The notes under the pieces were generated by a model. That model was not told the origin of the DNA and ran no database searches. It saw only the letters and a list, made by a program, of their open reading frames with translations. The translations under genes were made by a program, and so were the position numbers. A DNA stretch of 64,000 nt from NCBI GenBank assembly GCA_020025345.1, contig JAHHSH010000002.1, forward strand, positions 1 through 64,000, read 5' to 3'. This DNA is from Oscillospiraceae bacterium (GTDB lineage: Bacteria > Bacillota > Clostridia > Oscillospirales > Oscillospiraceae). How positions within the stretch are numbered: position 1 is the first letter of the stretch; every line of letters starts with the position of its first letter. This document shows positions 9,049 through 17,466 of the stretch, in pieces.

Positions 9049-9732
9049 ATGGACGAAACGATTTATTCTGTGGCAGTAGATGGCCCTTCCGGAGCGGGCA
9101 AGAGCACACTGGCGAAGGCCGTGGCCGCGGAGCTGGGCATTGTATATGTAGACACAGGAGCTATTTACCGCTCCATCGGCTATGAGATTTTCCGTCGGGG
9201 CATTGATCCAAAGGATACGGCGGCGGTGATCGAGGCATTGCCGGAGATCCACATCGAGATGCGATACGGCGAGGACGGCCTGCAGCGGATGTACCTCAAC
9301 GGCGACGACGTGACGGCGGAGATCCGCCGCCCGGAGATCTCCATGTACGCCTCCGGTGTTTCGGCGATCGGCGAGGTGCGTGCATTTTTGCTGAATATGC
9401 AGCGTGACCTTGCAAAGAAGTCCAGTGTTATCATGGACGGGCGGGATATTGGCACGGTAGTGCTGCCCAATGCTGATGTGAAGATCTATCTTACGGCCTC
9501 AGTGGAGATGCGCGCTAAGCGCCGTATGCTGGAGCTGGAGAAGCGCGGTACACCGCAGCCTTTTGAAGAGGTTCTCCAACAGATTGAGGAACGGGATTGG
9601 GCGGATATGCACCGGGATGTAGCACCGCTGCGGCAGGCAGAGGATGCTGTTGTGGTGGATACCAGTGCGCTGAACTTTGAGGAAAGTCTTGCGCAGATAC
9701 TTGCCGTGATCCGAAGGGGGCGGAATATTTGA
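9049..9732 (+). CDS. cmk: Cytidylate kinase
   Basis: Phosphorylates CMP and dCMP to the diphosphates. The P-loop GPSGAGKST lies at residues 12-20, followed by YVDTGAIYRSIG and the DGRDIGTVVLPNADVKIYLTAS segment. 227 residues, normal length. The open frame extends upstream to 8959, but the ATG at 9049 gives the standard N-terminus (MDETIYSVAVDG) and follows GGAGAAGGAG. cmk-plsC-ispH-rpsA is a recurring clostridial order. Confidence 0.95.
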   Translation: MDETIYSVAVDGPSGAGKSTLAKAVAAELGIVYVDTGAIYRSIGYEIFRRGIDPKDTAAVIEALPEIHIEMRYGEDGLQRMYLNGDDVTAEIRRPEISMYASGVSAIGEVRAFLLNMQRDLAKKSSVIMDGRDIGTVVLPNADVKIYLTASVEMRAKRRMLELEKRGTPQPFEEVLQQIEERDWADMHRDVAPLRQAEDAVVVDTSALNFEESLAQILAVIRRGRNI

Positions 9733-10331
9733 AAAAGTTGAGATATCAGCTGTATTACTGGCTTCGCCTTTTGCTGGGACCGCTGGTGCGGCTCATCTTT
9801 CCCCTGAAGGTGGAGGGCCTTGCGAATATCGGCGATGAGCCGGTAATTCTATGCCCCAATCATGGACACGCCTTGGATCCAATCTTGCTGATTTTAGCGC
9901 TGCCGGCATCGTATTCCATGCGGATCATGGCAAAAAAACAGCTGATGGAAAAACCGGTTTTAGGTGCGTTTTTGCGCAAAGTAGGCGTTTTCGGTATCGA
10001 CCGTGGCAACTCGGATGTCGTTGCTGTAAAGACGGCGATCAGCAGCTTGAAGAGTGGATGGAATCTCATGATTTTCCCGGAGGGAACGCGCGTGAAAAAG
10101 CAGGGAGAGGTGGAGGCCAAGGGTGGCATCGCCATGATGGCAATCCGCAGCGGTGTGAAGCTGCAGCCTGTGTACATCTCGCCGGAACAGCGTGCCTTCC
10201 ATAGAACGCGTATTGTTATCGGAAAGCCCTATGCGCCGGTCTATACGGGGCGAAAGGGTACAGCTGAGGAATATCAAGCCAACGCCGACGAAATTTTGCG
10301 GCAGGCTTATGCATTGGGAGAGACGAAATGA
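9729..10331 (+). CDS. plsC: 1-acyl-sn-glycerol-3-phosphate acyltransferase
   Basis: Transfers the second acyl chain to make phosphatidic acid at the inner face of the membrane. The NHGHALD motif (residues 44-50, HX4D) and FPEGTR (about 115-120) are the catalytic and glycerol-phosphate-binding motifs. 200 residues. It starts at TTG 9729, overlapping the cmk stop by 4 nt, and its stop overlaps the ispH start (ATGA), so the three genes are likely translationally coupled. Confidence 0.9.
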   Translation: MKKLRYQLYYWLRLLLGPLVRLIFPLKVEGLANIGDEPVILCPNHGHALDPILLILALPASYSMRIMAKKQLMEKPVLGAFLRKVGVFGIDRGNSDVVAVKTAISSLKSGWNLMIFPEGTRVKKQGEVEAKGGIAMMAIRSGVKLQPVYISPEQRAFHRTRIVIGKPYAPVYTGRKGTAEEYQANADEILRQAYALGETK

Positions 10332-12271
10332 AAGTAATTCTTGCCAAGAGTGCCGGCTTTTGCTACGGCGTAGAGCGGGCGGTGAAGCTGGCTCGCCAAA
10401 CGGCGGAAGAAAAGGGCGGCTGCGTGATGCTGGGTAGTATCATCCACAATGCCAACGTGGTGGCAGAGCTGGAGAAGCTGGGGGCCCGCCAGGTGGATAG
10501 TCCCACGCAGGTACAGCCAGGAGAAGCGGTGATTATCCGCTCCCACGGAGAGAAAAAAGAGGTTATGGACTATCTTGCCGGTATCGGTGCAGAGTGCATC
10601 AATGCCACCTGTCCCAACGTCCTGCGCATCCAGCAGCTGGTGGCACAGGCCGATCAGGAGGGGCGCATCCCGGTCATTATCGGTGAACCCCACCACCCCG
10701 AGGTAATGGGGGTGGCCAGCTGGTCGGAGCATTCTTTGATCTTTGACGGTCCGGAAGAGCTTGCAAATTGGCTGAATGAGGATGCTTCACGTTGTGAACT
10801 GCCCATAACAATGGTGGCACAGACCACCTGCATTCGGGCGATTTGGGAAAGTTCCGAAGAAATTATAAAAAAACAGTGTACAAACGCAAAAATATTTGAT
10901 ACAATATGTAATGCTACGTATAGGCGTCAGACGGAGGCTGCTGAAATTGCGGCTGAAGTTGATGCTATGGTCGTGGTCGGAGATCGTAAAAGTGCCAACA
11001 CCAAACATTTGACAGAAATTTGCAGCGAGCGCTGTTCTGCCGTGGTTCAGATCGAACAGGCAGAGGAGCTCTCATCGGACTTCTTTAATGGTTGCTCTGT
11101 GGCTGGGCTTACGGCCGGCGCGTCCACGCCTGCGGGCATCATTAAGGAGGTATATACAACGATGAGCGAAGAAATCAAGACCACTGAAGCTATGGAAGAG
11201 AGCTTCGAAGAAATGCTGGAAAAATCTTTTAAGACTTTAAATACAGGAGAGAAGGTAACGGGCATTGTGACTTCGGTGGGCCCCACTGAGGTACAGGTAG
11301 ATCTGGGCTGCAAGCAGGCTGGCTACATTTCCGTTGACGAGCTGTCCGCAGATCCCAACGTGAAGCCTGAGGATGTTGTGAAGGTCGGCGATGAGATCGA
11401 GACCTACATCATCCGTGTCAATGATGTCGAGGGCTACGCTATGCTGTCCAAGAAGCGTCTGGACGCTGTGAAGGTCTGGGAGGACATCGAGGTCGCCAGA
11501 GAGGAGAAGACCACTCTGGAGGGCAAGGTCACCGAGGAGAACAAGGGCGGTATCGTCGTCAATGTGAAGGGCGTGCGCGTGTTCGTGCCCGCTTCCCAGA
11601 GCGGCCAGCCCCGTGGCACCGATCTGAGCACCATGATCGGTGAGACCGTCTCCCTGCGTATTACTGAGGTCAACCGTGCTCGTCGCCGCGTGGTGGGCTC
11701 CATCCGCGCTGTGGCTTACGAGGCACGTCAGGCTGCACAGGCTGAGATCTGGGCTAACATCGAAGTGGGCAAGCGTTACACCGGTGTTGTGAAGTCCATG
11801 ACTTCCTACGGCGTGTTCGTGGACATCGGCGGCGTGGATGGTATGGTACATATCTCCGAGCTGTCCTGGTCCCGCATCAAGACCCCCGCTGAGGTGGTGT
11901 CTGTGGGCGACACTCTGGATGTGTACGTCATTTCCTTCGACGCTGAGAAGCACAAGATTTCTCTGGGCGTAAAGGATCGTTCCTGCAACCCCTGGGATAA
12001 GTTCATGGAGACCTATCAGGTGGGCGATGTGGCTTCCGTCCGTATCGTTAAGCTGATGGACTTCGGCGCATTTGCTGAGGTTGTTCCCGGTGTGGACGGC
12101 CTGATTCACATTTCCCAGATTGCCGATCGCCGTATCGACAAGCCCGGTGATGTGCTGACCGAGGGTGAGACTGTGGACGCTAAGATCACTGCAATCGACG
12201 AAGAGAAGCAGAAGATCTCCCTGTCCATCCGTGCTCTGCTGGCTCCTGCTGCCGAGGAATACGACGACTAA
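10328..12271 (+). CDS. ispH-rpsA: Fused IspH (HMBPP reductase) and ribosomal protein S1
   Basis: A single 647-residue frame joining two enzymes' worth of protein. Residues 1-278 are IspH, the [4Fe-4S] enzyme that makes IPP and DMAPP at the end of the MEP pathway; the cluster cysteines C12, C95 and C194 are present, as are H40, H73 and the PHHPEV segment. Residues 306-631 carry four S1 RNA-binding domains (about 306-375, 393-459, 480-545, 565-631), corresponding to ribosomal protein S1. Such fusions are known in Clostridia. Codon use changes sharply near residue 300 towards the ribosomal-protein pattern. An in-frame ATG at 11162 with AAGGAGG upstream could release S1 alone. Confidence 0.95.
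   Translation: MKVILAKSAGFCYGVERAVKLARQTAEEKGGCVMLGSIIHNANVVAELEKLGARQVDSPTQVQPGEAVIIRSHGEKKEVMDYLAGIGAECINATCPNVLRIQQLVAQADQEGRIPVIIGEPHHPEVMGVASWSEHSLIFDGPEELANWLNEDASRCELPITMVAQTTCIRAIWESSEEIIKKQCTNAKIFDTICNATYRRQTEAAEIAAEVDAMVVVGDRKSANTKHLTEICSERCSAVVQIEQAEELSSDFFNGCSVAGLTAGASTPAGIIKEVYTTMSEEIKTTEAMEESFEEMLEKSFKTLNTGEKVTGIVTSVGPTEVQVDLGCKQAGYISVDELSADPNVKPEDVVKVGDEIETYIIRVNDVEGYAMLSKKRLDAVKVWEDIEVAREEKTTLEGKVTEENKGGIVVNVKGVRVFVPASQSGQPRGTDLSTMIGETVSLRITEVNRARRRVVGSIRAVAYEARQAAQAEIWANIEVGKRYTGVVKSMTSYGVFVDIGGVDGMVHISELSWSRIKTPAEVVSVGDTLDVYVISFDAEKHKISLGVKDRSCNPWDKFMETYQVGDVASVRIVKLMDFGAFAEVVPGVDGLIHISQIADRRIDKPGDVLTEGETVDAKITAIDEEKQKISLSIRALLAPAAEEYDD
11143..11164 (+). promoter_or_regulatory. 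Internal ribosome-binding site and start codon before the S1 module
   Basis: TAAGGAGG followed 11 nt later by an in-frame ATG (codon 279, MSEEIKTTEA), precisely at the boundary between the IspH and S1 modules. Independent translation of a 369-residue S1 is possible; this is inferred, not shown. Confidence 0.45.
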
Positions 12272-12291
12272 TTTTTAGGCAACGCAAACAC

Positions 12292-12320
12292 GACCCGGCG
12301 CTATATGCGCCGGGTCTTTC
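12292..12320 (+). terminator. Terminator after ispH-rpsA
   Basis: Perfect 10-bp GC-rich stem (12292-12301 with 12307-12316), loop TATAT, followed by TTTC. Ends the long 2.2-12.3 kb gene run. Confidence 0.8.
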
Positions 12321-12342
12321 AGCTATGAAAAGGAGAATGCTT

Positions 12343-12825
12343 ATGGAGATCAGACATGCATCGCTGGCAGATTTGCAAGCGTTGACAGAAGTAGAGGCGG
12401 AGTGCTTTCCTGCAGCTGAAGCGGCTACAAAAGACTCTTTTCGTGCCCGCTTGCGTGCATACCCCAATCATTTCTGGCTGATGTATGACCAGGATAAGTT
12501 GGTCAGCTTCGTCAATGGAATGGTGACAGATGAACGAGATTTGACTGATGAAATGTATGAAAAGGCAGAGTTGCACCGCGAAAATGGCGATTGGCAGATG
12601 ATTTTCGGCGTGAATACCATCCCGGCCTATCGCCGCCGTGGTCTGGCCGAAAAGCTGCTGCGCTGTGCGATTGATGAGGCCAAGGCACAGGGCCGTATGG
12701 GACTGGTTCTGACGTGCAAAGATGCACTGGTGCCCTATTATGCAAAGCTGGGCTTTGTCAACGAGGGCGTTTCCCAGTCCGTCCACGGCAACGTGGTTTG
12801 GAATCAGATGCGCCTTACATTTTAA
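12343..12825 (+). CDS. GNAT family N-acetyltransferase
   Basis: Acetyl-CoA-dependent N-acetyltransferase resembling the AANAT-like group. The acetyl-CoA motif is NTIPAYRRRGLAEKLLRCAI (about residues 90-110), and the C-terminal YYAKLGFVNEG is the conserved motif B. 160 residues. The ATG at 12343 is preferred over 12325 because AAAAGGAG lies 8 nt upstream. It stands alone between two terminators. The substrate cannot be inferred from sequence. Confidence 0.85.
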   Translation: MEIRHASLADLQALTEVEAECFPAAEAATKDSFRARLRAYPNHFWLMYDQDKLVSFVNGMVTDERDLTDEMYEKAELHRENGDWQMIFGVNTIPAYRRRGLAEKLLRCAIDEAKAQGRMGLVLTCKDALVPYYAKLGFVNEGVSQSVHGNVVWNQMRLTF

Positions 12826-12833
12826 GCGAACAT

Positions 12834-12877
12834 ACAGTGCCGAGACGGTAAATCACCGGCTCGGCACTGTTTTTTTA
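12834..12877 (+). terminator. Terminator after the acetyltransferase
   Basis: Stem ACAGTGCCGAG (12834-12844) / CTCGGCACTGT (12860-12870) followed by eight Ts. Confidence 0.9.
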
Positions 12878-13024
12878 GGAATGACAGAAGCAGTACCATA
12901 GAAAATAGGACAAACAAATTATATTTAGAAATGCTATAAAGCGTAAATATCGCTCAAAAATTTTCAAAAAACGAGAAAAATACAAGATTTTCGAATTATT
13001 TGGTGGGAAATGCTTTGGTATCCA

Positions 13025-13053
13025 TTGAAAAATAGGAAAGTTTTGTCTATAAT
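13025..13053 (+). promoter_or_regulatory. Strong sigma-A promoter for carD-ispD-ispF
   Basis: TTGAAA (13025-13030), 17-bp spacer, perfect TATAAT (13048-13053), within an AT-rich stretch that otherwise holds no gene. Confidence 0.85.
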
Positions 13054-13103
13054 AGATATAATAGGATAAAATAAATGTAGAGGGGAGAAAGGAGGCACGG
13101 AAG

Positions 13104-13592
13104 ATGTATCAGATAAATGACCAGGTGGTACATCCGATGCATGGGGCAGGCGTAATTGAAGATATCGTTGATGAACGGATCGATGGACAGCGCGCACAGT
13201 ACTATGTTTTTCGTATGTCGGTGGGGGGACTTGTATTGAAGATCCCTACAGAGAACTGCGATTCCATCGGGATTCGGTCTCTTTCTTCTCGAGAACATAT
13301 TGAAAAGATCATGGCGGAAATTCCTGCTCTGGATGCGGACATGAATGTTAATTGGAATCACCGCTATCGGGAAAATATGGATAGAATCAAAAGCGGCGAT
13401 CTGCTGGAAGTAGCTCGGGTCATTAAGGGGCTGATGTGGAGAGATCGTCAGCGCGGACTCTCTAACGGCGAACGGAAGATGCTCCACTCGGCAAAACAGA
13501 TCTTGATCTCTGAGATTGTGTTGGTGACCGGTGCGGAGTACGATGAGTTAGAGCAAAAGATCGATGAAATTATGATGCTGGGAGATAGCTGA
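13104..13592 (+). CDS. CarD family transcriptional regulator
   Basis: 162-residue CarD/CdnL-type protein. The N-terminal Tudor-like RNA-polymerase interaction domain (QINDQVVHPMHGAGVIEDI, residues 3-21) is followed by a helical C-terminal domain. Family members bind the RNA polymerase beta subunit and stabilise open complexes at rRNA and other promoters. The neighbouring ispD-ispF mirrors the carD-ispD-ispF order known from actinobacteria. ATG follows AAAGGAGG, downstream of a near-consensus promoter. Confidence 0.92.
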   Translation: MYQINDQVVHPMHGAGVIEDIVDERIDGQRAQYYVFRMSVGGLVLKIPTENCDSIGIRSLSSREHIEKIMAEIPALDADMNVNWNHRYRENMDRIKSGDLLEVARVIKGLMWRDRQRGLSNGERKMLHSAKQILISEIVLVTGAEYDELEQKIDEIMMLGDS

Positions 13593-13593
13593 T

Positions 13594-14334
13594 ATGGGAG
13601 GACTCTGGAACAAGGTAAAAAAACGACATTCAGCGGCCCACCCGTTTTGTACAGCAATTGTGCCGGCAGCCGGAAGCTCTCGCCGCATGGGTGGCGAGAA
13701 TAAGCAGTTTTTGGAGTTGAGAGGTGTGCCAGTGCTAATGCGCACCTTGCAGGCGATAGATCAGACCCAATTGGTGGATGAGATCATCGTTGCCGCCCAG
13801 CAGGAGCTGCTGGAGGAGGTGGCGGATCTGTGCTATCGCGCTGCGCTTCATAAGCCGGTACGGGTTTTTGCGGGTGGCGCTACCCGCACGGAATCGGTGT
13901 TGGCCGCTGCACTGGAGGCTGATAAGCAGGCGACGCTTTTGGCAGTGCACGACGGTGCTCGACCTCTGGTACGACCGGAGGATTTTGATGCGGTGATCCG
14001 TTTTGCTGTCCGAACCAATGCGGCAGCTCCGGCGGTACCGGTGACAGACACAGTGAAGATGGCGGATAGCGAGGGGCTGGTAACGTCTACTCCGGATCGC
14101 AGTACCCTTTTTGCCGTGCAGACACCCCAAGTTTTTCAGGCGGATCTTTTGAGAGCTGCTTTGCAGTCGGCACTGGATGAAAGTGCAGCAGTGACAGATG
14201 ATTGCAGCGCTGTGGAGCGGATTGGCAAGCAAGTTTACCTAACAGAAGGAAATCGTGAAAACATCAAGATTACCACGCCGATTGATGTGGCGTTGGCGGA
14301 GGTGATCATTGATATGAGGGAGAAGACGAAATGA
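13594..14334 (+). CDS. ispD: 2-C-methyl-D-erythritol 4-phosphate cytidylyltransferase
   Basis: Third step of the MEP isoprenoid pathway: MEP plus CTP gives CDP-ME. The nucleotide-binding loop IVPAAGSSRRMGGENKQF, the VHDGARPLV segment and TPQVF with the final NIKITTPIDV are all present. 246 residues, including about 20 extra N-terminal residues of low conservation. It begins 1 nt after carD's stop and its stop overlaps ispF's start. Confidence 0.95.
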   Translation: MGGLWNKVKKRHSAAHPFCTAIVPAAGSSRRMGGENKQFLELRGVPVLMRTLQAIDQTQLVDEIIVAAQQELLEEVADLCYRAALHKPVRVFAGGATRTESVLAAALEADKQATLLAVHDGARPLVRPEDFDAVIRFAVRTNAAAPAVPVTDTVKMADSEGLVTSTPDRSTLFAVQTPQVFQADLLRAALQSALDESAAVTDDCSAVERIGKQVYLTEGNRENIKITTPIDVALAEVIIDMREKTK

Positions 14335-14819
14335 CAAATTTGCGGATTGGACACGGGTACGATGTGCATCGTTTGGAGCAGGGGAGACCTCTCATTTTGG
14401 GTGGTGTCACTGTTCCCTATGAAAAGGGGCTGCTGGGCCATTCAGATGCAGACGTGTTGACCCATGCAGTGATGGATGCGCTGTTGGGTGCAGCCGGATT
14501 GGAAGATATCGGAAGTCTGTTTCCCGACAACGACAATGCTTTTTTGAATATTTCCAGCATTCTCCTTTTGGAGCGAGTGGCAGAAAAGCTGCAGGAGGCC
14601 GGTGTGCAGGTGGTCAATATCGACGCCACACTGATTGCGCAGGCACCCAAGGTGGCACCCTATCGGTTGGAAATGCGCCGGAATCTGGCGACTGCACTGG
14701 GGATCGATTTGGAGCAGGTGGGAGTTAAGGCTACAACGGAGGAGCATCTGGGCTTCACGGGAGATGGCTCCGGTATGGCGGCGCACGCTGTGGCGTTGGT
14801 AGAGCGGCTGCCCCGATAA
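14331..14819 (+). CDS. ispF: 2-C-methyl-D-erythritol 2,4-cyclodiphosphate synthase
   Basis: Fifth MEP-pathway step, cyclising CDP-ME 2-phosphate. Metal ligands are in GHGYDVHRL (D11, H13), followed by LGHSDADVLTHAVMDALLGA; the C-terminus has the TTEEHLGFTGDGSG signature. 162 residues, normal. It overlaps ispD by 4 nt. With ispD here and ispH at 10.3 kb, the window carries three genes of the same pathway. Confidence 0.96.
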   Translation: MTNLRIGHGYDVHRLEQGRPLILGGVTVPYEKGLLGHSDADVLTHAVMDALLGAAGLEDIGSLFPDNDNAFLNISSILLLERVAEKLQEAGVQVVNIDATLIAQAPKVAPYRLEMRRNLATALGIDLEQVGVKATTEEHLGFTGDGSGMAAHAVALVERLPR

Positions 14820-14907
14820 GCAAAACCCAAGCGCATCACGGAGATACGCAGCACATAAGTTTTTTGGAGGTATCTCCGGAAAAGTGTAAAATGAAATAGA
14901 TAGCAGC

Positions 14908-14945
14908 AAGCGGAAAATCTTTCGGGATTTTCCGCTTGTCATTTT
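14908..14945 (+). terminator. Terminator after ispF
   Basis: 13-bp perfect stem (14908-14920 with 14927-14939), loop TTTCGG, then TCATTTTAA. Another inverted repeat, GGAGATAC/GTATCTCC (14840-14847 with 14870-14877), lies just upstream with no T-run. Confidence 0.7.
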
Positions 14946-15096
14946 AAGGAAGCAATGGATCAGCGGAATTGGAGCCATATCTCCCGTGCAGACATAGGTG
15001 TTTTGCATATTTGGAACATAACTACTTCAAAGGTGCGATCTCCATAGCACATCCCATCTGTACTTTCCATAAAATAGAGCGTAAAGGAGGAGTACA

Positions 15097-15348
15097 ATGG
15101 AGCGTTATCTAATGATTGCGCGGTCCGTTACCCAAGCGCAGCGCATGGTGCGGGTGTTGGAGCAGAATGGTATTTTTTGCCGATGGTTTAAGGCTCCGAC
15201 TGCGCTGAGTAGCAGCGGCTGCGGTTACGCAGTAACATTAGAGGAGAAGTATCTTTCAAAAGCGCCGGCGCTTTTGGAGGCAAACGGTCTGATACCACTG
15301 CGGATCTATAAAAAGGTAAACGATGGATATGAAGAGGTGAGTTCATGA
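15097..15348 (+). CDS. DUF3343 protein (putative Se/S carrier)
   Basis: 83-residue single-domain protein of the DUF3343 type. It has the SSGCGYAV segment (residues 39-46) with one conserved cysteine that would carry sulfur or selenium; a second Cys is at 28. It is translationally coupled to a cysteine desulfurase-like gene, overlapping its start by 4 nt. The proposed role, accepting a persulfide or selenide from that enzyme, is a family-level prediction and not demonstrated. ATG follows AAAGGAGG. Confidence 0.75.
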   Translation: MERYLMIARSVTQAQRMVRVLEQNGIFCRWFKAPTALSSSGCGYAVTLEEKYLSKAPALLEANGLIPLRIYKKVNDGYEEVSS

Positions 15349-16484
15349 TCTATTTAGATGCGGGAGCAACCACGCTGGAAAAACCAGCCTCTGTCCGCAG
15401 GGCTGTAGAAAAGGCGGTTCGGACCATGAGCTCGCCGGGGCGAGGAAGTTATCCGGCCTCGCACTTAGCAGAGGAAACAGCGTTTTCCTGTCGTACAGAG
15501 GCCGCCGAGTTGTTTGGCGTATCCTCGCCGGAGCGAGTGGTTTTTACGGAAAATGCCACTCATGGGCTGAATATTGCTATAAAATCGTTGGTAAAACCGG
15601 GAGACCGTGTGGTTATCTCCGGCTATGAGCACAACGCGGTGACACGGCCGCTGTGCGCTATTCCTCGGGTGGAGCGAGTAATTGTCGATACGCCGCTTTT
15701 TTGTCCGGAACAGGCGGTAGAGGAGTTTCAGAGGGCAATTGGGCAGGGGGCTGATGTGGTAATCTGCAATCATGTATCCAACGTGTTCGGCTATCGCCAG
15801 CCCTTGGAGGAAATCGCCTGCCTGTGCCGGGAGGCAGGTGTACCTCTGATCGTGGATGCCTCTCAGTCTGCCGGCGTTGTGCCGCTCCATCTGGAGCAGT
15901 TGGGGGCGGCGTTCATCGCAATGCCGGGACACAAGGGCCTTTACGGTCCTCAGGGGACAGGGCTGCTGCTTTGCAACTGCGAATGCAATCGGCCCTTGAT
16001 GGAAGGTGGTACCGGCAGCGTTTCCCGGCAGCAGACCATGCCGGAGGAGCTTCCGGATCGTTTAGAAGCCGGCACGCATAATATGCCGGGGATTGCGGGG
16101 CTGCTGGAGGGAATCCGGTTTGTACGTTCTGTTGGTGTGGAGGAGATTGCGCGCCACGAGCGCTGTTTGGCGCGCTATGCAGCGCAAAAGCTGCAGGAAT
16201 TGCCCGGAATCCGGTTGTGGCTGGCGGAGAAGGAAACAGAGCAGACCGGTGTATTGTCCTTCGTAGTCGAAGGACGGGACTGTCAGGAATTGGGAGAATT
16301 GTTGGCGCAGCGCGGCGTGGCAGTGCGTGCAGGTCTCCACTGCGCACCGTTGGCGCATCGAACGGCGGGAACGCTGGAGACGGGTACGGTACGCCTAAGC
16401 CCGTCAGCCTTTAATACAAGAAATCAAATTGATCAGTTTGTAGCAGAATTGTCAGATATTATTCGTGAAAACGTAAGATTTTAA
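15345..16484 (+). CDS. Cysteine desulfurase-like class V aminotransferase
   Basis: PLP enzyme of the NifS/SufS/CsdA superfamily. PLP lysine is in MPGHKGLYGPQG (K197); the catalytic loop cysteine is in AGLHCAPLAHR (C333); the N-terminus reads MIYLDAGATTLEKP. 379 residues. It likely removes sulfur (or Se) from (seleno)cysteine and passes it on. Its direct coupling to a DUF3343 protein rather than to iscU/sufBCD argues for a special acceptor, perhaps in selenium or thiol modification, not general Fe-S assembly. Confidence 0.85.
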   Translation: MIYLDAGATTLEKPASVRRAVEKAVRTMSSPGRGSYPASHLAEETAFSCRTEAAELFGVSSPERVVFTENATHGLNIAIKSLVKPGDRVVISGYEHNAVTRPLCAIPRVERVIVDTPLFCPEQAVEEFQRAIGQGADVVICNHVSNVFGYRQPLEEIACLCREAGVPLIVDASQSAGVVPLHLEQLGAAFIAMPGHKGLYGPQGTGLLLCNCECNRPLMEGGTGSVSRQQTMPEELPDRLEAGTHNMPGIAGLLEGIRFVRSVGVEEIARHERCLARYAAQKLQELPGIRLWLAEKETEQTGVLSFVVEGRDCQELGELLAQRGVAVRAGLHCAPLAHRTAGTLETGTVRLSPSAFNTRNQIDQFVAELSDIIRENVRF

Positions 16485-16497
16485 TTGACGTTTTTTG

Positions 16498-16526
16498 TTG
16501 CAATTTCCTAATATCTTTTATATAAT
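16498..16526 (+). promoter_or_regulatory. Sigma-A promoter for cdaA-cdaR
   Basis: TTGCAA (16498-16503), 17-bp spacer, TATAAT (16521-16526). It starts right after the desulfurase stop codon. Confidence 0.8.
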
Positions 16527-16578
16527 AGTAATATCTATTGGTATGCGCACCGATGTGCGCTGCAGAAAGGATGACGAT

Positions 16579-17466
16579 ATGGATTCGGTCTTATCTGTCA
16601 TAGAAGGTATTGGGAGATACCTATTGCTGATCCGTCCATCGGATATTCTGGATGTAGCCATTATGGCGTTCATGATTTACAAGGTTCTCTCCCTCTTTAA
16701 GAGTACGCAGGCGGGAAACATCTTCAAAGGTGTGGCCGTGTTGATGGTGATCGTACTGGGCTCGTATGCTCTGGATCTGCGTGGTGTCAACTATATTTTA
16801 GGGCACCTGTTGGAGTGGGGCGTTCTGGCACTGATCATTCTCTTTCAGCCGGAAATTCGTCGGCTGCTGGAGCAGCTGGGCAGTAAAAATATCCGACTGA
16901 TCAAGATGTTTGCGCCGCAGGAAAAAATATCGGAACTGGAGCAGGCCATCAACCAGACTGTGGTGGCCTGCACAGAGATGTCGCGTAGTCGGACAGGCGT
17001 GCTGATTGTTTTCGAGCGGGAAATCCTGCTGGACGACATGATCCGCAGTGGTACTACGCTGGATGCGGCTGTGTCCGGAGAGCTTCTCAAGAATATCTTC
17101 TTTGTGAAGGCTCCCATGCATGATGGTGCTGTGATTATCCGCAACGGACGGATCTTGGGTGCAGGATGCATACTCCCGCTTTCCAAGAACGTGAATTTGA
17201 GCCGCGATCTCGGTATGCGCCATCGTGCCGGTATCGGTATGAGCGAGAATTCCGATGCGGTGGTGGTCATTGTCTCCGAGGAGACAGGCTCTATTTCTGT
17301 GGCACTGGGTGGTATGCTCAAGCGGCATCTGATGCCGGAGACGCTGGGACAACTCCTGCGCAATGAATTGATGCCTCCTGCTGAGGAGGAGACGGAAAAG
17401 TCCCGCTTTGCACTCTCTGATTTGTTGAAGTCCAGAAGAAAGGGGGAGCAGGATGGAAAAGAATAA
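16579..17466 (+). CDS. cdaA: Diadenylate cyclase CdaA
   Basis: Membrane-bound enzyme condensing two ATP into cyclic di-AMP. Three N-terminal transmembrane helices (about residues 5-95) are followed by the DAC domain with DGA (D182) and RHR (214-216) catalytic motifs. 295 residues, normal. The frame is open from 16495, but ATG 16579 (MDSVLSVIEG) has AGAAAGGA at good spacing and lies downstream of a promoter. It overlaps cdaR. Confidence 0.95.
   Translation: MDSVLSVIEGIGRYLLLIRPSDILDVAIMAFMIYKVLSLFKSTQAGNIFKGVAVLMVIVLGSYALDLRGVNYILGHLLEWGVLALIILFQPEIRRLLEQLGSKNIRLIKMFAPQEKISELEQAINQTVVACTEMSRSRTGVLIVFEREILLDDMIRSGTTLDAAVSGELLKNIFFVKAPMHDGAVIIRNGRILGAGCILPLSKNVNLSRDLGMRHRAGIGMSENSDAVVVIVSEETGSISVALGGMLKRHLMPETLGQLLRNELMPPAEEETEKSRFALSDLLKSRRKGEQDGKE

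Noticed and set aside
11237..12109. 290-codon minus-strand frame opposite the S1 region
   Set aside because: Mirror of the S1 repeats' codon bias, His/Asp/Leu-rich with no domain.
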